Assembly: GCA_963204795.1 (NCBI GenBank)
Contig: CAUJHX010000165.1
Coordinates: 1 to 34,518 of the forward strand
Origin: Pseudomonadota bacterium
GTDB taxonomy: Bacteria; Pseudomonadota; Gammaproteobacteria; Steroidobacterales; Steroidobacteraceae
Length of the DNA: 34,518 nucleotides
Direction: 5' to 3'
The notes under the pieces are model-generated. The model searched no databases. It had not been told where the DNA came from and saw nothing but the letters and a program-made list of their open reading frames with translations. The position numbers were made by a program, and so were the translations under genes. Shown piece by piece: positions 13,650 to 22,346 of this stretch (its first letter is position 1; each line of letters opens with the position of its first letter).

Positions 13650-15872
13650 TCACCAAGAGTACCGTATTGTCACGCCTGCGGATCTTCCGGCCCGGGTATA
13701 ACGATCGAGCGCCGGGTTATTCGCAAAGCGCCCGCTGACGTCCGACCACGCCCAGTATTTGCGATCGGCGATGTTCAGGAGTCCCGCATTGACGCGCAAG
13801 CGGGGGGTGAGTGCTGCATCCACCAGCAAGTCCATTGTGGCGTAGCCACCCGGAAGGAACAGCACGCCGGCACTGTGATCGGCGCGATCCACTTCGCCCA
13901 CGACTGTGGTCACAAGTTCTGCGCCCCAGTGCCGCGACGGCGCGCGCCACGACAAGCCGATCACAGCCTGCGGGGGCTCTACGGAATTGAGCGGCGCACC
14001 GGTGCTGCGGTTTTCGCCACGCGAGTAGGCGGCCGCGAGTCGCATCGACACTCCGCGCAGCATGGGCACGAGCGTCTCGAGTGGCAGGCCTGCGGCCGCT
14101 TCGGCTCCGTAGATCCGAACTTCGGAAAGGTTCTGCGACTGGAACACGATGAGGCCTGAAACGGGATCAACGGTGCCGACGCGCGACTCGATGAAATCGT
14201 CGTAGAGATTGTAGTAACCGGCGAGCGCCACGTAGCCACCTGCCTCGCGCGCGTATCGCCAGCCGAGCTCGAAGCCGTCGCTCGTTTCCGACTTGAGATC
14301 GGGGTTTGCGATCGCGGTGTAGCCGAAGGCGAGATTCTCGAAGCCGATGTTCGCATCGTCCGAGGGCGGCGCACGAAAGCCCGCCGCGTAATTGAGGTAG
14401 GCCGTCGAACGCGACGACAGGCGATACATCACGCCAAGCTTCGGCGACAGATTGCGCTCATCGATGCGCGCGGGCTGAAACCCGGGATTGTCGGCCGCGA
14501 AGATCGGGTCGACCTCGGGCCGCAGCGAATAGTCGTCGAGGCGCAGACCTGGCGTAACGGTGAAATCGCCGACGCTGATTTCGTCCTGCACGAAGGCCGA
14601 GGCCTGCCGGGTCGTGGTGACCGGAAAGTCGCGCACCGGGAATGTATCGGGGAGGATCGTACTACTCGTGGTACCCGTTGCGAGATTCGTCTGCAGTCCC
14701 GTGCGAAGCTGTGCGGTGCGGGTCTCGACGTATTCGATGCCGTAGGCAAGCGTGTGTGCGGCGACGCCGGTCTCGAAGCTGCCGAACAGCGTCACCTCGC
14801 CACCCATTTCCTTCTGCTCGAACTCGAAGTCCCGCCAGCGCGCCTGCGGCGTGACAACCCCGGAGAAAGAGGCGCTCAGACGGTGCTCGAGCGTTTCCTG
14901 CGAAGTCTCGCTGCGCTGCGAGTAGAGGCGCCACTCGCCGCGATCGAGCCAGCGGGCGCTCGCGGGAGCGAACTCGTGATCGAGCGCGACGCGTGACCTG
15001 CGCTGCACGTCGTTGCCGAGTAGCGAGGTCGTCTGCGATCCCCCCGGAACCGGCGCCACCGCCGAAACGGAGGACAATACGTCCGTGAACAGATCGTCGC
15101 GCGTGCCCTCGAGGGTGAGACGCACGCGCTGCGATTCACTTGCATCGAACACGAACTTCGTGAGCACGCTGTCACGGTAATGGTCCTGCGGCACGGGTTC
15201 GGTGCGCAGCGCACCGACCCCCGCCACTTCGCCCCGGTTGCGGATTTCGTGGCCGTCACGGTGCGTGTAGGCGAGGAGCGCGGACCATGCGCCGATGCGC
15301 CCGGCGAAAGTGGCTCCTGCCATGGATGAATCATCCCGCCCCGAATATCCGCCCTTGACGGAGAATCCGGGGCGACCATCGACACCCATTACATCTTCGG
15401 GGTCTTTCGTGGTGAAGGCCAACACGCCTCCAATGGCGTCCGAACCGTAGAGCGAAGAGGCAGAGCCGCGCACGATCTCGACGCGCTTCAGGAGATCCGT
15501 ATCCATCATGTCGCGGCCTGCATTGGCGAAGCTGCCGATCGCAAAGGCATCCGGCAGACGCACCCCGTCGACTTCCATCAGGACGCGGTTGCCACCGATG
15601 CCGCGGATGCTGGGCCCCGAGGCGCCGAACCGGCCGCCTTCGTTGCGCATCGACACGCCCGGTTCGTATCGCAACAGGTCTTCGAAGCTGAAGACCAGTT
15701 CGCGATCCATCGCCTCGGAGTCCTTGACGGTCACGGTAGCCGGTACATCCATGATCCGTGTCGGGATCCGGGTGGCGGTAACGGTCACCGTTTCGAGTTG
15801 AGCCGCGACAGGCATGGAAACGAGGCCCAGGAGCAGAGGCAGAAAAGCCGTGGATTTCATCAGGGAAACCAT
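13650..15872 (-). CDS. TonB-dependent outer-membrane receptor, heme/hemoglobin-receptor type, 740 aa
   Basis: The signal peptide (to about residue 24, PVAAQ) is followed by a TonB-box-like LETVTVTA, a plug domain (about 40-155, including RGIGGNRVLMEVDGVRLPDA and SLYGSDAIGGV) and a 22-strand barrel ending in the aromatic YSW. The heme-receptor boxes FRAPP (499-503) and NPDL (523-526, in NPDLKSET) are both present, the signature of the TonB-hemoglobin/transferrin/lactoferrin family. The His usually found between these boxes in heme receptors is absent here. The substrate is therefore heme or another iron source, not proven. The start may be M1 or M5; neither has a clear ribosome-binding site. 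A strong Fur box lies just upstream, so iron repression is expected. Confidence 0.9.
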   Translation of the reverse strand: MVSLMKSTAFLPLLLGLVSMPVAAQLETVTVTATRIPTRIMDVPATVTVKDSEAMDRELVFSFEDLLRYEPGVSMRNEGGRFGASGPSIRGIGGNRVLMEVDGVRLPDAFAIGSFANAGRDMMDTDLLKRVEIVRGSASSLYGSDAIGGVLAFTTKDPEDVMGVDGRPGFSVKGGYSGRDDSSMAGATFAGRIGAWSALLAYTHRDGHEIRNRGEVAGVGALRTEPVPQDHYRDSVLTKFVFDASESQRVRLTLEGTRDDLFTDVLSSVSAVAPVPGGSQTTSLLGNDVQRRSRVALDHEFAPASARWLDRGEWRLYSQRSETSQETLEHRLSASFSGVVTPQARWRDFEFEQKEMGGEVTLFGSFETGVAAHTLAYGIEYVETRTAQLRTGLQTNLATGTTSSTILPDTFPVRDFPVTTTRQASAFVQDEISVGDFTVTPGLRLDDYSLRPEVDPIFAADNPGFQPARIDERNLSPKLGVMYRLSSRSTAYLNYAAGFRAPPSDDANIGFENLAFGYTAIANPDLKSETSDGFELGWRYAREAGGYVALAGYYNLYDDFIESRVGTVDPVSGLIVFQSQNLSEVRIYGAEAAAGLPLETLVPMLRGVSMRLAAAYSRGENRSTGAPLNSVEPPQAVIGLSWRAPSRHWGAELVTTVVGEVDRADHSAGVLFLPGGYATMDLLVDAALTPRLRVNAGLLNIADRKYWAWSDVSGRFANNPALDRYTRAGRSAGVTIRYSW

Positions 15873-15892
15873 CTGTGGTGATGCAAGGAGGT

Positions 15893-15911
15893 GCGAATGA
15901 TAATTATTCGC
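15893..15911 (-). promoter_or_regulatory. Fur box upstream of the TonB receptor
   Basis: The sequence GCGAATGATAATTATTCGC is nearly palindromic and contains the AATGATAATTATT core of classical Fur boxes. It lies 21 bases before the receptor ATG, on the side facing the divergent TetR gene, whose start is 80 bases away. Binding of Fe-Fur here would block the receptor promoter. Confidence 0.75.
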
Positions 15912-15947
15912 GTTTCAAATACTACTGCGAAAACGCATTCTCACCTG

Positions 15948-15969
15948 TACAATCACTGACACTGTGTCA
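15948..15969 (+). promoter_or_regulatory. TetR promoter -10 and 13-bp palindromic operator candidate
   Basis: TACAAT at 15948-15953 is a good -10 element. Immediately after it, 15957-15969 reads TGACACTGTGTCA, a perfect palindrome covering the expected transcription start, 21 bases before the regulator ATG. This position is typical for autorepression by a TetR dimer. No convincing -35 was found. Confidence 0.5.
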
Positions 15970-15990
15970 AGATCTCCCTCGCCCCGATCC

Positions 15991-16662
15991 ATGAACTACA
16001 TCGCCGAGCGCCGCCAGGAAGAGAAGGAACGCCGCCGCGCCGATCTCATCGATGCCGCCCTGGCGGTCGCCGCCGAAGTGGGCATCGAGGCAATGACGAT
16101 GGACGAGGTCGCGCGCAAGGCGCGCCTGTCGCGCGCGCTGCTCTATGTGTATTTCCAGAACAAGCCGGATCTGCTGCTCGCGATCTGCGAGCGCGCACTC
16201 GCAAGCCTGCATGCACGTTTCGAGGCAGCGGCGGCCCAGGAACCCGCGAGCGGTCGCGCGCAGATCGGCGCGATGGGTCGGGCATTTGTCGCGTTCTCCC
16301 GCGAGGAGCCGGTGCACTACGACGCACTCGCGAAGTTCGCGCTGCACTCTCCCACCGGCCTTGCCAGCGACTCCAACGAACACGCGTGCCTCAAGTGTGG
16401 CGATCGCGTGCACGAGACGATGGTCGCGAGCATCGAGCGCGGAATCCGTGATGGCTCGATTCGCGCGGACGTCGGGCCGCCGGCGCTCGTGGGCCTCACG
16501 TTGTGGGGTTATATGGCGGGAATCATCCAGCTGGCAGCGACCAAGTCGACCGTGATCGAACACCGCGGCTACGACGCGGATCGCCTCATCGATCAAGCCC
16601 TGCGTCTTGCCTCTGAAGCGCTCGGCCCGCGCCAGGATCTTCCGCATGATCGCCATGCATGA
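15991..16662 (+). CDS. TetR/AcrR-family transcriptional regulator, 223 aa
   Basis: The N-terminal helix-turn-helix domain is clear: RADLIDAALAVAAEVGIEAM, then TMDEVARKARLSRALLYVYF and the closing KPDLLLAICERAL, about residues 14-65 from this start. The C-terminal ligand-binding part has no named domain but is all-helical with a C-x2-C pair (ACLKCGD) near residue 131. ATG 15991 is preferred to a GTG at 15964 because the longer form would begin inside the palindromic operator candidate. The gene overlaps the TolC-like gene, and it most likely represses the whole RND pump operon. Confidence 0.88.
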   Translation: MNYIAERRQEEKERRRADLIDAALAVAAEVGIEAMTMDEVARKARLSRALLYVYFQNKPDLLLAICERALASLHARFEAAAAQEPASGRAQIGAMGRAFVAFSREEPVHYDALAKFALHSPTGLASDSNEHACLKCGDRVHETMVASIERGIRDGSIRADVGPPALVGLTLWGYMAGIIQLAATKSTVIEHRGYDADRLIDQALRLASEALGPRQDLPHDRHA

Positions 16663-18052
16663 CCGCGCGGGCAGGCCGCACCACAGGCGGCGCACTGCGC
16701 TGCGCACGCTGCTCCTGCTCGCTGCACCCCTCGCCTTTGCGTCATCGGCCCTTGCCGCGTCACGCACACTCGCTGCAGTGGTGGACGAATACGTACGCGA
16801 GGGCCTCGCTTCGAACCTCACTCTGCGCAGCCAGGGCTTCGATGTCGAGCGCGCCATCGCCGAACTCGACGCAGCGCGTGCCGGCTTTCTCCCGAGCATG
16901 ACGCTCACCGCACGTTACACGCGCAATGAAGGCGGTCGCGAGTTCGTGCTGCCGCTCTCGCGCTTCAATCCGGCGCTGGCGGACGAGACCATCGCCTTCA
17001 TGCGCGAACGCGACCAGGACACCCGGCTCGGCGTCAGCCAGCCCCTCTACGCGCCGGCGATTCCCGCGAGCGTGCGCGCCCGGCGCGCGCAGCTCGCAGC
17101 GAGCGGGTATGCGCGCCTCGCGCTCGCGCGGCGCCTCAAGCGCGACATCACAGTCGGCTATCTCGACTGGCTGAGCGCGACGAAGACCGTGGCGATCGTC
17201 GCGGCCAGCCGCACGCTGCTCGCAGAGAACCTGCGCGTCAACGAGTCGCTCTTCAGGAACGGCAAGCTGACACAGGATCAGGTGTTGCGGGCACGCGCCG
17301 AACTGCTCGAGGTCGAGCAGCAATTGCGCGAAGGCGAGTTCCTCGGACAGCAGGCACTCCGTTATCTCAATTTCCTGCTGAATCGCCCGCTCGACTCGGC
17401 ACTCGAGGCCACGGAAATCGACAACGTGGTCACGCATTCCGCCGCGGATCTCGCCGCACTCGAAGCGGATGCTCTGGCAAACCGGCCCGAGATCGCGCAG
17501 GCCGACAGTGCCGCGCGCGCCGCCGACGCACAGGTGAGTGTCGCCCGGGCGGCGCTCAAGCCGACGCTCGGGCTCGGTGTCGACGGCGGGATCCAGGGTG
17601 AGGACTACGGCACGGGACATGGCTACAACTATGGCCAGGCCTCGCTGCAGCTGTCATGGAAGCTTTTCGACGGCGGGGCCAATCGCGCTGCCGTGCGCAG
17701 CGCGCGGGCACTCGCGCGCAGTGCGGCCACGCAGCGCGACGTGCTCGCGCAACAGATCCAGCTCGAAGTACAGCAGGCGCTCGACCGCCTCGATACTGCG
17801 GCCGATTCGCTCGCCACCGCCGAGGCACGCTCCGAAGCCGCTCGCGCCGGCTTTCGCATTGCGAGCCGCAAGCGCGACGAAGGCATGATCAACCAGGTTG
17901 AATTCATCGACGCGCGCAGCACGCTCACGAGTGCCGAGCTGAATCTCAACCTCACGCGCTTTGCCCTGCTTGCGCGCCAGGCCGAGCTCGACTACGCCAC
18001 CGCGGGCAGCACGCTGCCGCTCGATCCGGTCACGACAGGTTTCACGCCATGA
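16646..18052 (+). CDS. TolC-family outer-membrane efflux channel, 468 aa
   Basis: TolC-like proteins form the outer-membrane exit duct of tripartite pumps. A signal peptide (Arg-rich start, then LRTLLLLAAPLAFASSALA) precedes two OEP repeats of long helices, with repeated coiled-coil segments such as LRARAELLEVEQQLREGEFL and the second-repeat IASRKRDEGMINQVEFIDA. The typical PTLGLGVDGG and LSWKLFDGGANRAAV strands occur midway. ATG 16646 follows an AGGA at 16634-16637 and is preferred; it overlaps the last 17 bases of the TetR gene. A nearby ATG at 16655 is also possible. Its stop overlaps the adaptor start (ATGA). Confidence 0.9.
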   Translation: MIAMHDRAGRPHHRRRTALRTLLLLAAPLAFASSALAASRTLAAVVDEYVREGLASNLTLRSQGFDVERAIAELDAARAGFLPSMTLTARYTRNEGGREFVLPLSRFNPALADETIAFMRERDQDTRLGVSQPLYAPAIPASVRARRAQLAASGYARLALARRLKRDITVGYLDWLSATKTVAIVAASRTLLAENLRVNESLFRNGKLTQDQVLRARAELLEVEQQLREGEFLGQQALRYLNFLLNRPLDSALEATEIDNVVTHSAADLAALEADALANRPEIAQADSAARAADAQVSVARAALKPTLGLGVDGGIQGEDYGTGHGYNYGQASLQLSWKLFDGGANRAAVRSARALARSAATQRDVLAQQIQLEVQQALDRLDTAADSLATAEARSEAARAGFRIASRKRDEGMINQVEFIDARSTLTSAELNLNLTRFALLARQAELDYATAGSTLPLDPVTTGFTP

Positions 18053-19161
18053 CACGCCGCTACGGTTTGCCCCCGGTTGCCCGCGCGCTGCTGCCTGGGG
18101 TCGCAGTCTCGCTCGTCTGCGTCTTCGCCGCGTGCAGCTCCGATCCGCACAGTGCGGCCGCCCCCGCCACGCCGGTTCGCGTGGCACAGGCGACGGTTGG
18201 TCCCGCGACACCGGCCGTCGCAACGAACGGCATCGTTGCCGCCAAAGACGAGATGCGACTTTCCTTCAAGGTAGGGGGCATCGTGCGGCGCATCCCTGTG
18301 CAGGAGGGCCAGCGGGTCCGGCGTGGCGAGCGACTCGCCGAGATCGAGCTCACCGAGGTGAATGCCCAGCTCGAGCAGGCCGCGCAGCTCGCCGACAAGG
18401 CGCAGCGCGACCTCGAGCGCGGCGAGCGTCTCTACGCCGACCAGGTGGTGAGCCTCGAGCAGTTGCAGGACTTGCGCACGCAGGCCTCGGTCGCGCAGGC
18501 GCAGGCGAGGAGCGCGCAGTTCAACCGCAGTTACGCGGTGATCGTCGCGCCGCTCGACGGGGTCGTGCTGCGCAAGCTGGTCGAGGAACGCGAGCTCGTT
18601 CCGGCCGGACAGACCGTGCTCATCGTGAGCGGCGCGGACCGGGGTTTCGTGGTTCGTGCGGCGCTCGCCGATCGTGAGATCGTGCAGGTGCACCTCGGCG
18701 ACGCAGCCGAAATCCGCATGGATGCCTTTCCCGGGCGCGTACTGGGAGGCAAGGTTGCCGAAATTTCGCGTGCAGCGGACAGCGCCACCGGCCTCTTCCC
18801 CATCGAAGTACGCTTCGCCGCGACCGATCTGCCGCTTGCGAGCGGGCTTGTCGCGAAGCTCTCGATCCTTCCCGGGGCAGCGGCCGGGACGACGCTGACG
18901 TACGTACCCGTGGCGGCGATCGTCGAGGGCGACGGTGAGCGGGCCAGCGTCTACATCGTGCAGGACGGTCGCGCCGCGCGCCGCGCAGTCCAGGTCGCAT
19001 TCATCGCAGCAGAGGGTGTGGCGCTCACGAGCGGCGTGTCGCCCGGCGAGACCGTCGTCACGGACGGTGCGCTCTACCTCGCCGACGGCGACACCATCAC
19101 GATCGTGAAAGAAGCCGCGCAGGCGATCGGTGGAACGCCGCTGCCCGGGCGTCGCGGCTGA
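18049..19161 (+). CDS. RND efflux periplasmic adaptor (membrane fusion) lipoprotein, 370 aa
   Basis: The adaptor links the inner-membrane pump to the TolC-like channel. A lipoprotein signal ends VFAAC-S with Cys29, and the +2 Ser allows outer-membrane sorting or retention by other rules. The HlyD/AcrA-type architecture is present: the biotinyl-lipoyl half motif (GGIVRRIPVQEGQRVRRGER, about 77-96), a short helical hairpin (about 105-160), the second half motif (IVAPLDGVVLRKLVEERELV), and the beta-barrel and membrane-proximal domains. It starts within the TolC-like stop (ATGA overlap), so expression is coupled. Confidence 0.92.
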   Translation: MTRRYGLPPVARALLPGVAVSLVCVFAACSSDPHSAAAPATPVRVAQATVGPATPAVATNGIVAAKDEMRLSFKVGGIVRRIPVQEGQRVRRGERLAEIELTEVNAQLEQAAQLADKAQRDLERGERLYADQVVSLEQLQDLRTQASVAQAQARSAQFNRSYAVIVAPLDGVVLRKLVEERELVPAGQTVLIVSGADRGFVVRAALADREIVQVHLGDAAEIRMDAFPGRVLGGKVAEISRAADSATGLFPIEVRFAATDLPLASGLVAKLSILPGAAAGTTLTYVPVAAIVEGDGERASVYIVQDGRAARRAVQVAFIAAEGVALTSGVSPGETVVTDGALYLADGDTITIVKEAAQAIGGTPLPGRRG

Positions 19162-19165
19162 GCGC

Positions 19166-22100
19166 GTGAGTCCCCTCGAGTTTCCGGTCAGGCGCTACCA
19201 GTTCACGCTGGTTGCGTTCCTCTGTCTCGTCGCGCTCGGCTGGTTCGCGTTCGCGAATGTGCCGCGCGAGGAGGATCCCCAGTTCAAGATCCCGGGTTAC
19301 TTCATCACCGCCATCTACCCCGGCGCCGATCCGCGCGACCTCGAGCAGCTCGTCGCCAAGCCGATCGAGGACAAGCTCGCGGAGCTCGACGACGTCAAGA
19401 AGATCGAAACGACAATCACCGACGGCGTGTCCTTCATCGTGATCGAGTTCCAGGCCTACGTCGATGCGGACAGGAAATACGATGAGGTCACGCGCGAGGT
19501 GAACGCCCTGCGCCCCACGCTGCCGGCCGATCTCGCACAGATCGAGATCAGGAAGCTGAGCCCCGGGCTCGTCAACACCATCCAGCTCGCACTCGTTTCG
19601 GAGGATGCCACCTGGCGCGAGCTCGAGGATTACGCGCGCGAGCTGAAGGATGCACTGAAGCCTGTTGCTGGCATCCGCACCGCAGAGAGCTGGGCCATCC
19701 CGCGTCGCGAGCTGCGCGTGCAACTCGATCTGAAGCGCATGGCGGAACTGCGACTCTCGCCCGCGCAGGTCGCGCAGGCAATCGCGAGCGAGAACGCCAA
19801 CATTCCCGCCGGCACGATCGACCTCGGCTCCCGCGGTTTCAGCCTCAAGACGTCCGGCGCCTACACTTCACTCGATCAGGTGCGCGATACGGTGGTCGCA
19901 TCGGTCGACGGACGCAGCGTGCGGATCCGTGATCTCGCCGAGGTGAGCTGGACAACTGCGCCGTGGAGTTACGTCGGCCGCTACAACGGCAAACGCGCCG
20001 TGTTCGTCACTGCGAACCAGAAGGAAGGCTTCAATATCCTCGAGGTGCAGCAGCGGATCGACACGACGCTCGATCGCTTCGAGCAGGGGCTGCCCAGGCG
20101 CATCGCGCTCGAGCGAGGCTTCGAGCAGTCGAAGAACGTCGAGCACCGGCTCGGGCGGCTCTACACCGACTTCTCGATCGCGATTGCGCTCGTGATGCTG
20201 ACCCTCATCCCGCTCGGCTGGCGTGCCGCGGGCATCGTCATGGTGGCCATCCCGCTCTCGCTCGCCTTCGGCATCGCCGTGCTCTATTTCATCGGCTACT
20301 CGCTCAACCAGATATCGATCGCCGGTTGCGTCGTGGCGCTCGGCCTGCTCGTCGACGACTCGATCGTGGTCGTCGAGAACATCGCGCGCCATCTGCGCAT
20401 GGGCCTCAGCCGCACCGCCGCGGCGCTCGCTGGCACGCGCCAGATCCTGGTCGCGATCCTCGGTTGCACGGCCACGCTGATCTTCGCATTCCTGCCGCTG
20501 CTGATGCTGCCTGGCACGGCGGGCAAGTTCATCCGTGTGCTGCCCACCACCGTCGTCGCAACCGTGATCGGCTCGCTGATCGTCGCGCTCTTCGTCATCC
20601 CGTTTCTCGCCAGCCGCCTCCTGCCCCGGGACGCTGCAACAGCAGGCAACCCGGTGCTGCAACGGGTCATGGGCGCTATTCACCGTTACTACCGGCCGGC
20701 GCTGCACTACTGCCTCGCGCGACCGCGCGCCACTGTGTTCGTCGCCATCGGCGGCTCGCTGGCGCTCTCCGCGGCGCTCGTTCCCCTGCTCGGCTCGAGT
20801 CTTTTCCCCAAGGCCGACACGCCCCAGTTCCTGGTACAGGTCGAAGCGCCCGCGGGAGCGAGCCTCGAGGCGACCGACGATGCGCTGCATTTCGTCGAAT
20901 CGAAGCTGCGTGCGAACCCCGCGGTGAAGTCATGGTTCACGAACCTCGGCCACGGCAACCCCCAGATCTACTACAACCACATCACGCGACGCGATGCGGC
21001 GAACTACGGCGAGATCTTCGTGCGGCTCGAGCGGTATGACACGCACGCGACGCCGCGCGCACTCGACGCCTTGCGGCGCGCTCTCGCCGGCTATCCGGGT
21101 GCGCGCATCTACGTCAAGGAGTTCGTCAACGGCCCGCCGATCAGCGCACCGGTCGCCGTGCGGGTCGTCGGGCGTGACCTCGGGGTGATCGAGGCACTCG
21201 CGGGGCAGGTGCAACGACTGCTCGAGCGCATTCCCGGCACGCGCGACGTGCAGAACCCGCTGGAGATCGCCCGCACGAACCTGCGCCTCGCCGTGGATGC
21301 ACAGAAGGCGGGTCTCCTCGGCGTACCGACCGTCGAGTTCGATCGCGCGGTACGCCTGTCGGTTGCAGGGCTGCCGGTCGGTACATTCAAGGACCCGAGC
21401 GGCGAGCAGTACGACATCATGGTACGCACGGCGGTGGGCACGCACGTGGACCTTGCTGCCCTGGGTGAAGTACGTGTGCCGACGCAGCGCGGCGCCATGC
21501 TGCCACTCTCGCAGCTGGCGACACTGCAGTTCGAGAAGGCGCCGGTCGTGATCCAGCGCTATGACCGCGAACGTTCGGTGACGGTGGACGCCGACGTGCA
21601 GCCCGGCTTCAATACCGCGAAGGTGACCGCCGACGTGAAAAAGCAGCTCGACCGGATGGCCTGGCCGCGCGGCTATCACTACCGGCTCGGCGGCGAGGCG
21701 GAGTCCAGCCAGGAAGCCTTCGGCGGCATCGGCATTGCGATCATCATCGCCATTTTCGGCATCTTCGCGATCCTCGTGCTCGAGTTCGGCAACTTCAAAT
21801 CGACGCTGATCGTGCTCACCGTGGTGCCGCTCGGCGTGTTCGGCGGCCTGCTGATGCTGCTCCTGACCGGCAACAGCATTTCGTTCACCGCGAGCATCGG
21901 CTTCATCGCGCTCATCGGCATCGAAATCAAGAATTCGATCCTGCTCGTCGATTTCACAAACCAGTTGCGCGCCGAAGGCGTGGCGCTCGATGAGGCGATC
22001 GAGCAGGCCGGCGAGATCCGCTTCCTGCCGATCCTGCTGACCACTGCGACGGCGATCGGCGGCCTTCTGCCCCTTGCCGTACAGAACATCGGCCTCTACT

Positions 22101-22252
22101 CGCCGATGGCGTGGGTGATCATCGGCGGCCTGATCACCTCGACGCTGCTCGCGCGGCTCGTAACGCCGGTGATGTACAAGCTCGCGCCGCCGGCCGTCGA
22201 AGTCGCCCGCGATCAGCCGGGCAGTGCCAACACCAGACCCATGACAGTATAG
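19166..22252 (+). CDS. RND (HAE-1-like) efflux pump permease, 1028 aa
   Basis: This is the proton-driven inner-membrane pump. Twelve transmembrane helices and two large periplasmic loops are visible. The proton-relay pair is conserved as LVDDSIVVVENI in TM4 (equivalent to AcrB D407/D408), and the TM10 Lys is in GIEIKNSILLVDF (AcrB K940). The motif REEDPQFKIPG near the N-terminus is typical of the HAE-1 subgroup including many uncharacterised pumps; substrates are unknown (drugs, dyes, fatty acids or metabolites). The start is taken as GTG 19166 (MSPLEFPVRRYQF), 4 bases after the adaptor stop; a GTG at 19130 would overlap the adaptor gene. It ends the operon; a hairpin lies 14-60 bases downstream. 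Confidence 0.93.
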   Translation: MSPLEFPVRRYQFTLVAFLCLVALGWFAFANVPREEDPQFKIPGYFITAIYPGADPRDLEQLVAKPIEDKLAELDDVKKIETTITDGVSFIVIEFQAYVDADRKYDEVTREVNALRPTLPADLAQIEIRKLSPGLVNTIQLALVSEDATWRELEDYARELKDALKPVAGIRTAESWAIPRRELRVQLDLKRMAELRLSPAQVAQAIASENANIPAGTIDLGSRGFSLKTSGAYTSLDQVRDTVVASVDGRSVRIRDLAEVSWTTAPWSYVGRYNGKRAVFVTANQKEGFNILEVQQRIDTTLDRFEQGLPRRIALERGFEQSKNVEHRLGRLYTDFSIAIALVMLTLIPLGWRAAGIVMVAIPLSLAFGIAVLYFIGYSLNQISIAGCVVALGLLVDDSIVVVENIARHLRMGLSRTAAALAGTRQILVAILGCTATLIFAFLPLLMLPGTAGKFIRVLPTTVVATVIGSLIVALFVIPFLASRLLPRDAATAGNPVLQRVMGAIHRYYRPALHYCLARPRATVFVAIGGSLALSAALVPLLGSSLFPKADTPQFLVQVEAPAGASLEATDDALHFVESKLRANPAVKSWFTNLGHGNPQIYYNHITRRDAANYGEIFVRLERYDTHATPRALDALRRALAGYPGARIYVKEFVNGPPISAPVAVRVVGRDLGVIEALAGQVQRLLERIPGTRDVQNPLEIARTNLRLAVDAQKAGLLGVPTVEFDRAVRLSVAGLPVGTFKDPSGEQYDIMVRTAVGTHVDLAALGEVRVPTQRGAMLPLSQLATLQFEKAPVVIQRYDRERSVTVDADVQPGFNTAKVTADVKKQLDRMAWPRGYHYRLGGEAESSQEAFGGIGIAIIIAIFGIFAILVLEFGNFKSTLIVLTVVPLGVFGGLLMLLLTGNSISFTASIGFIALIGIEIKNSILLVDFTNQLRAEGVALDEAIEQAGEIRFLPILLTTATAIGGLLPLAVQNIGLYSPMAWVIIGGLITSTLLARLVTPVMYKLAPPAVEVARDQPGSANTRPMTV

Positions 22253-22265
22253 ACCGCGGTGTGGT

Positions 22266-22312
22266 ACCCGCCGTTGATCCGGATCCGTGCCCACTCCCGT
22301 GTCAACGCGGGT
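22266..22312 (+). terminator. Long-loop hairpin after the RND operon (weak terminator candidate)
   Basis: ACCCGCCGTTGA (22266-22277) can pair with TCAACGCGGGT (22302-22312) through 11 base pairs with one bulged C, with a 24-base loop. It begins 14 bases after the pump stop. No T-tract follows, so Rho-independent termination is doubtful; it may instead protect the 3' end or mark Rho release. Confidence 0.3.
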
Positions 22313-22346
22313 AGCATGACGGCGGGCGCCCGACCTGGAGACTGCT

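Noticed and set aside
15964..15990. Earlier GTG start for the TetR gene
   Set aside because: It falls inside a perfect palindrome next to a -10 element, so the region is more likely operator and leader DNA.
20930..22294. Minus-strand frame of 454 codons opposite the RND pump
   Set aside because: Antisense shadow of a pump with intact TM4 and TM10 motifs; no start signals or domain.
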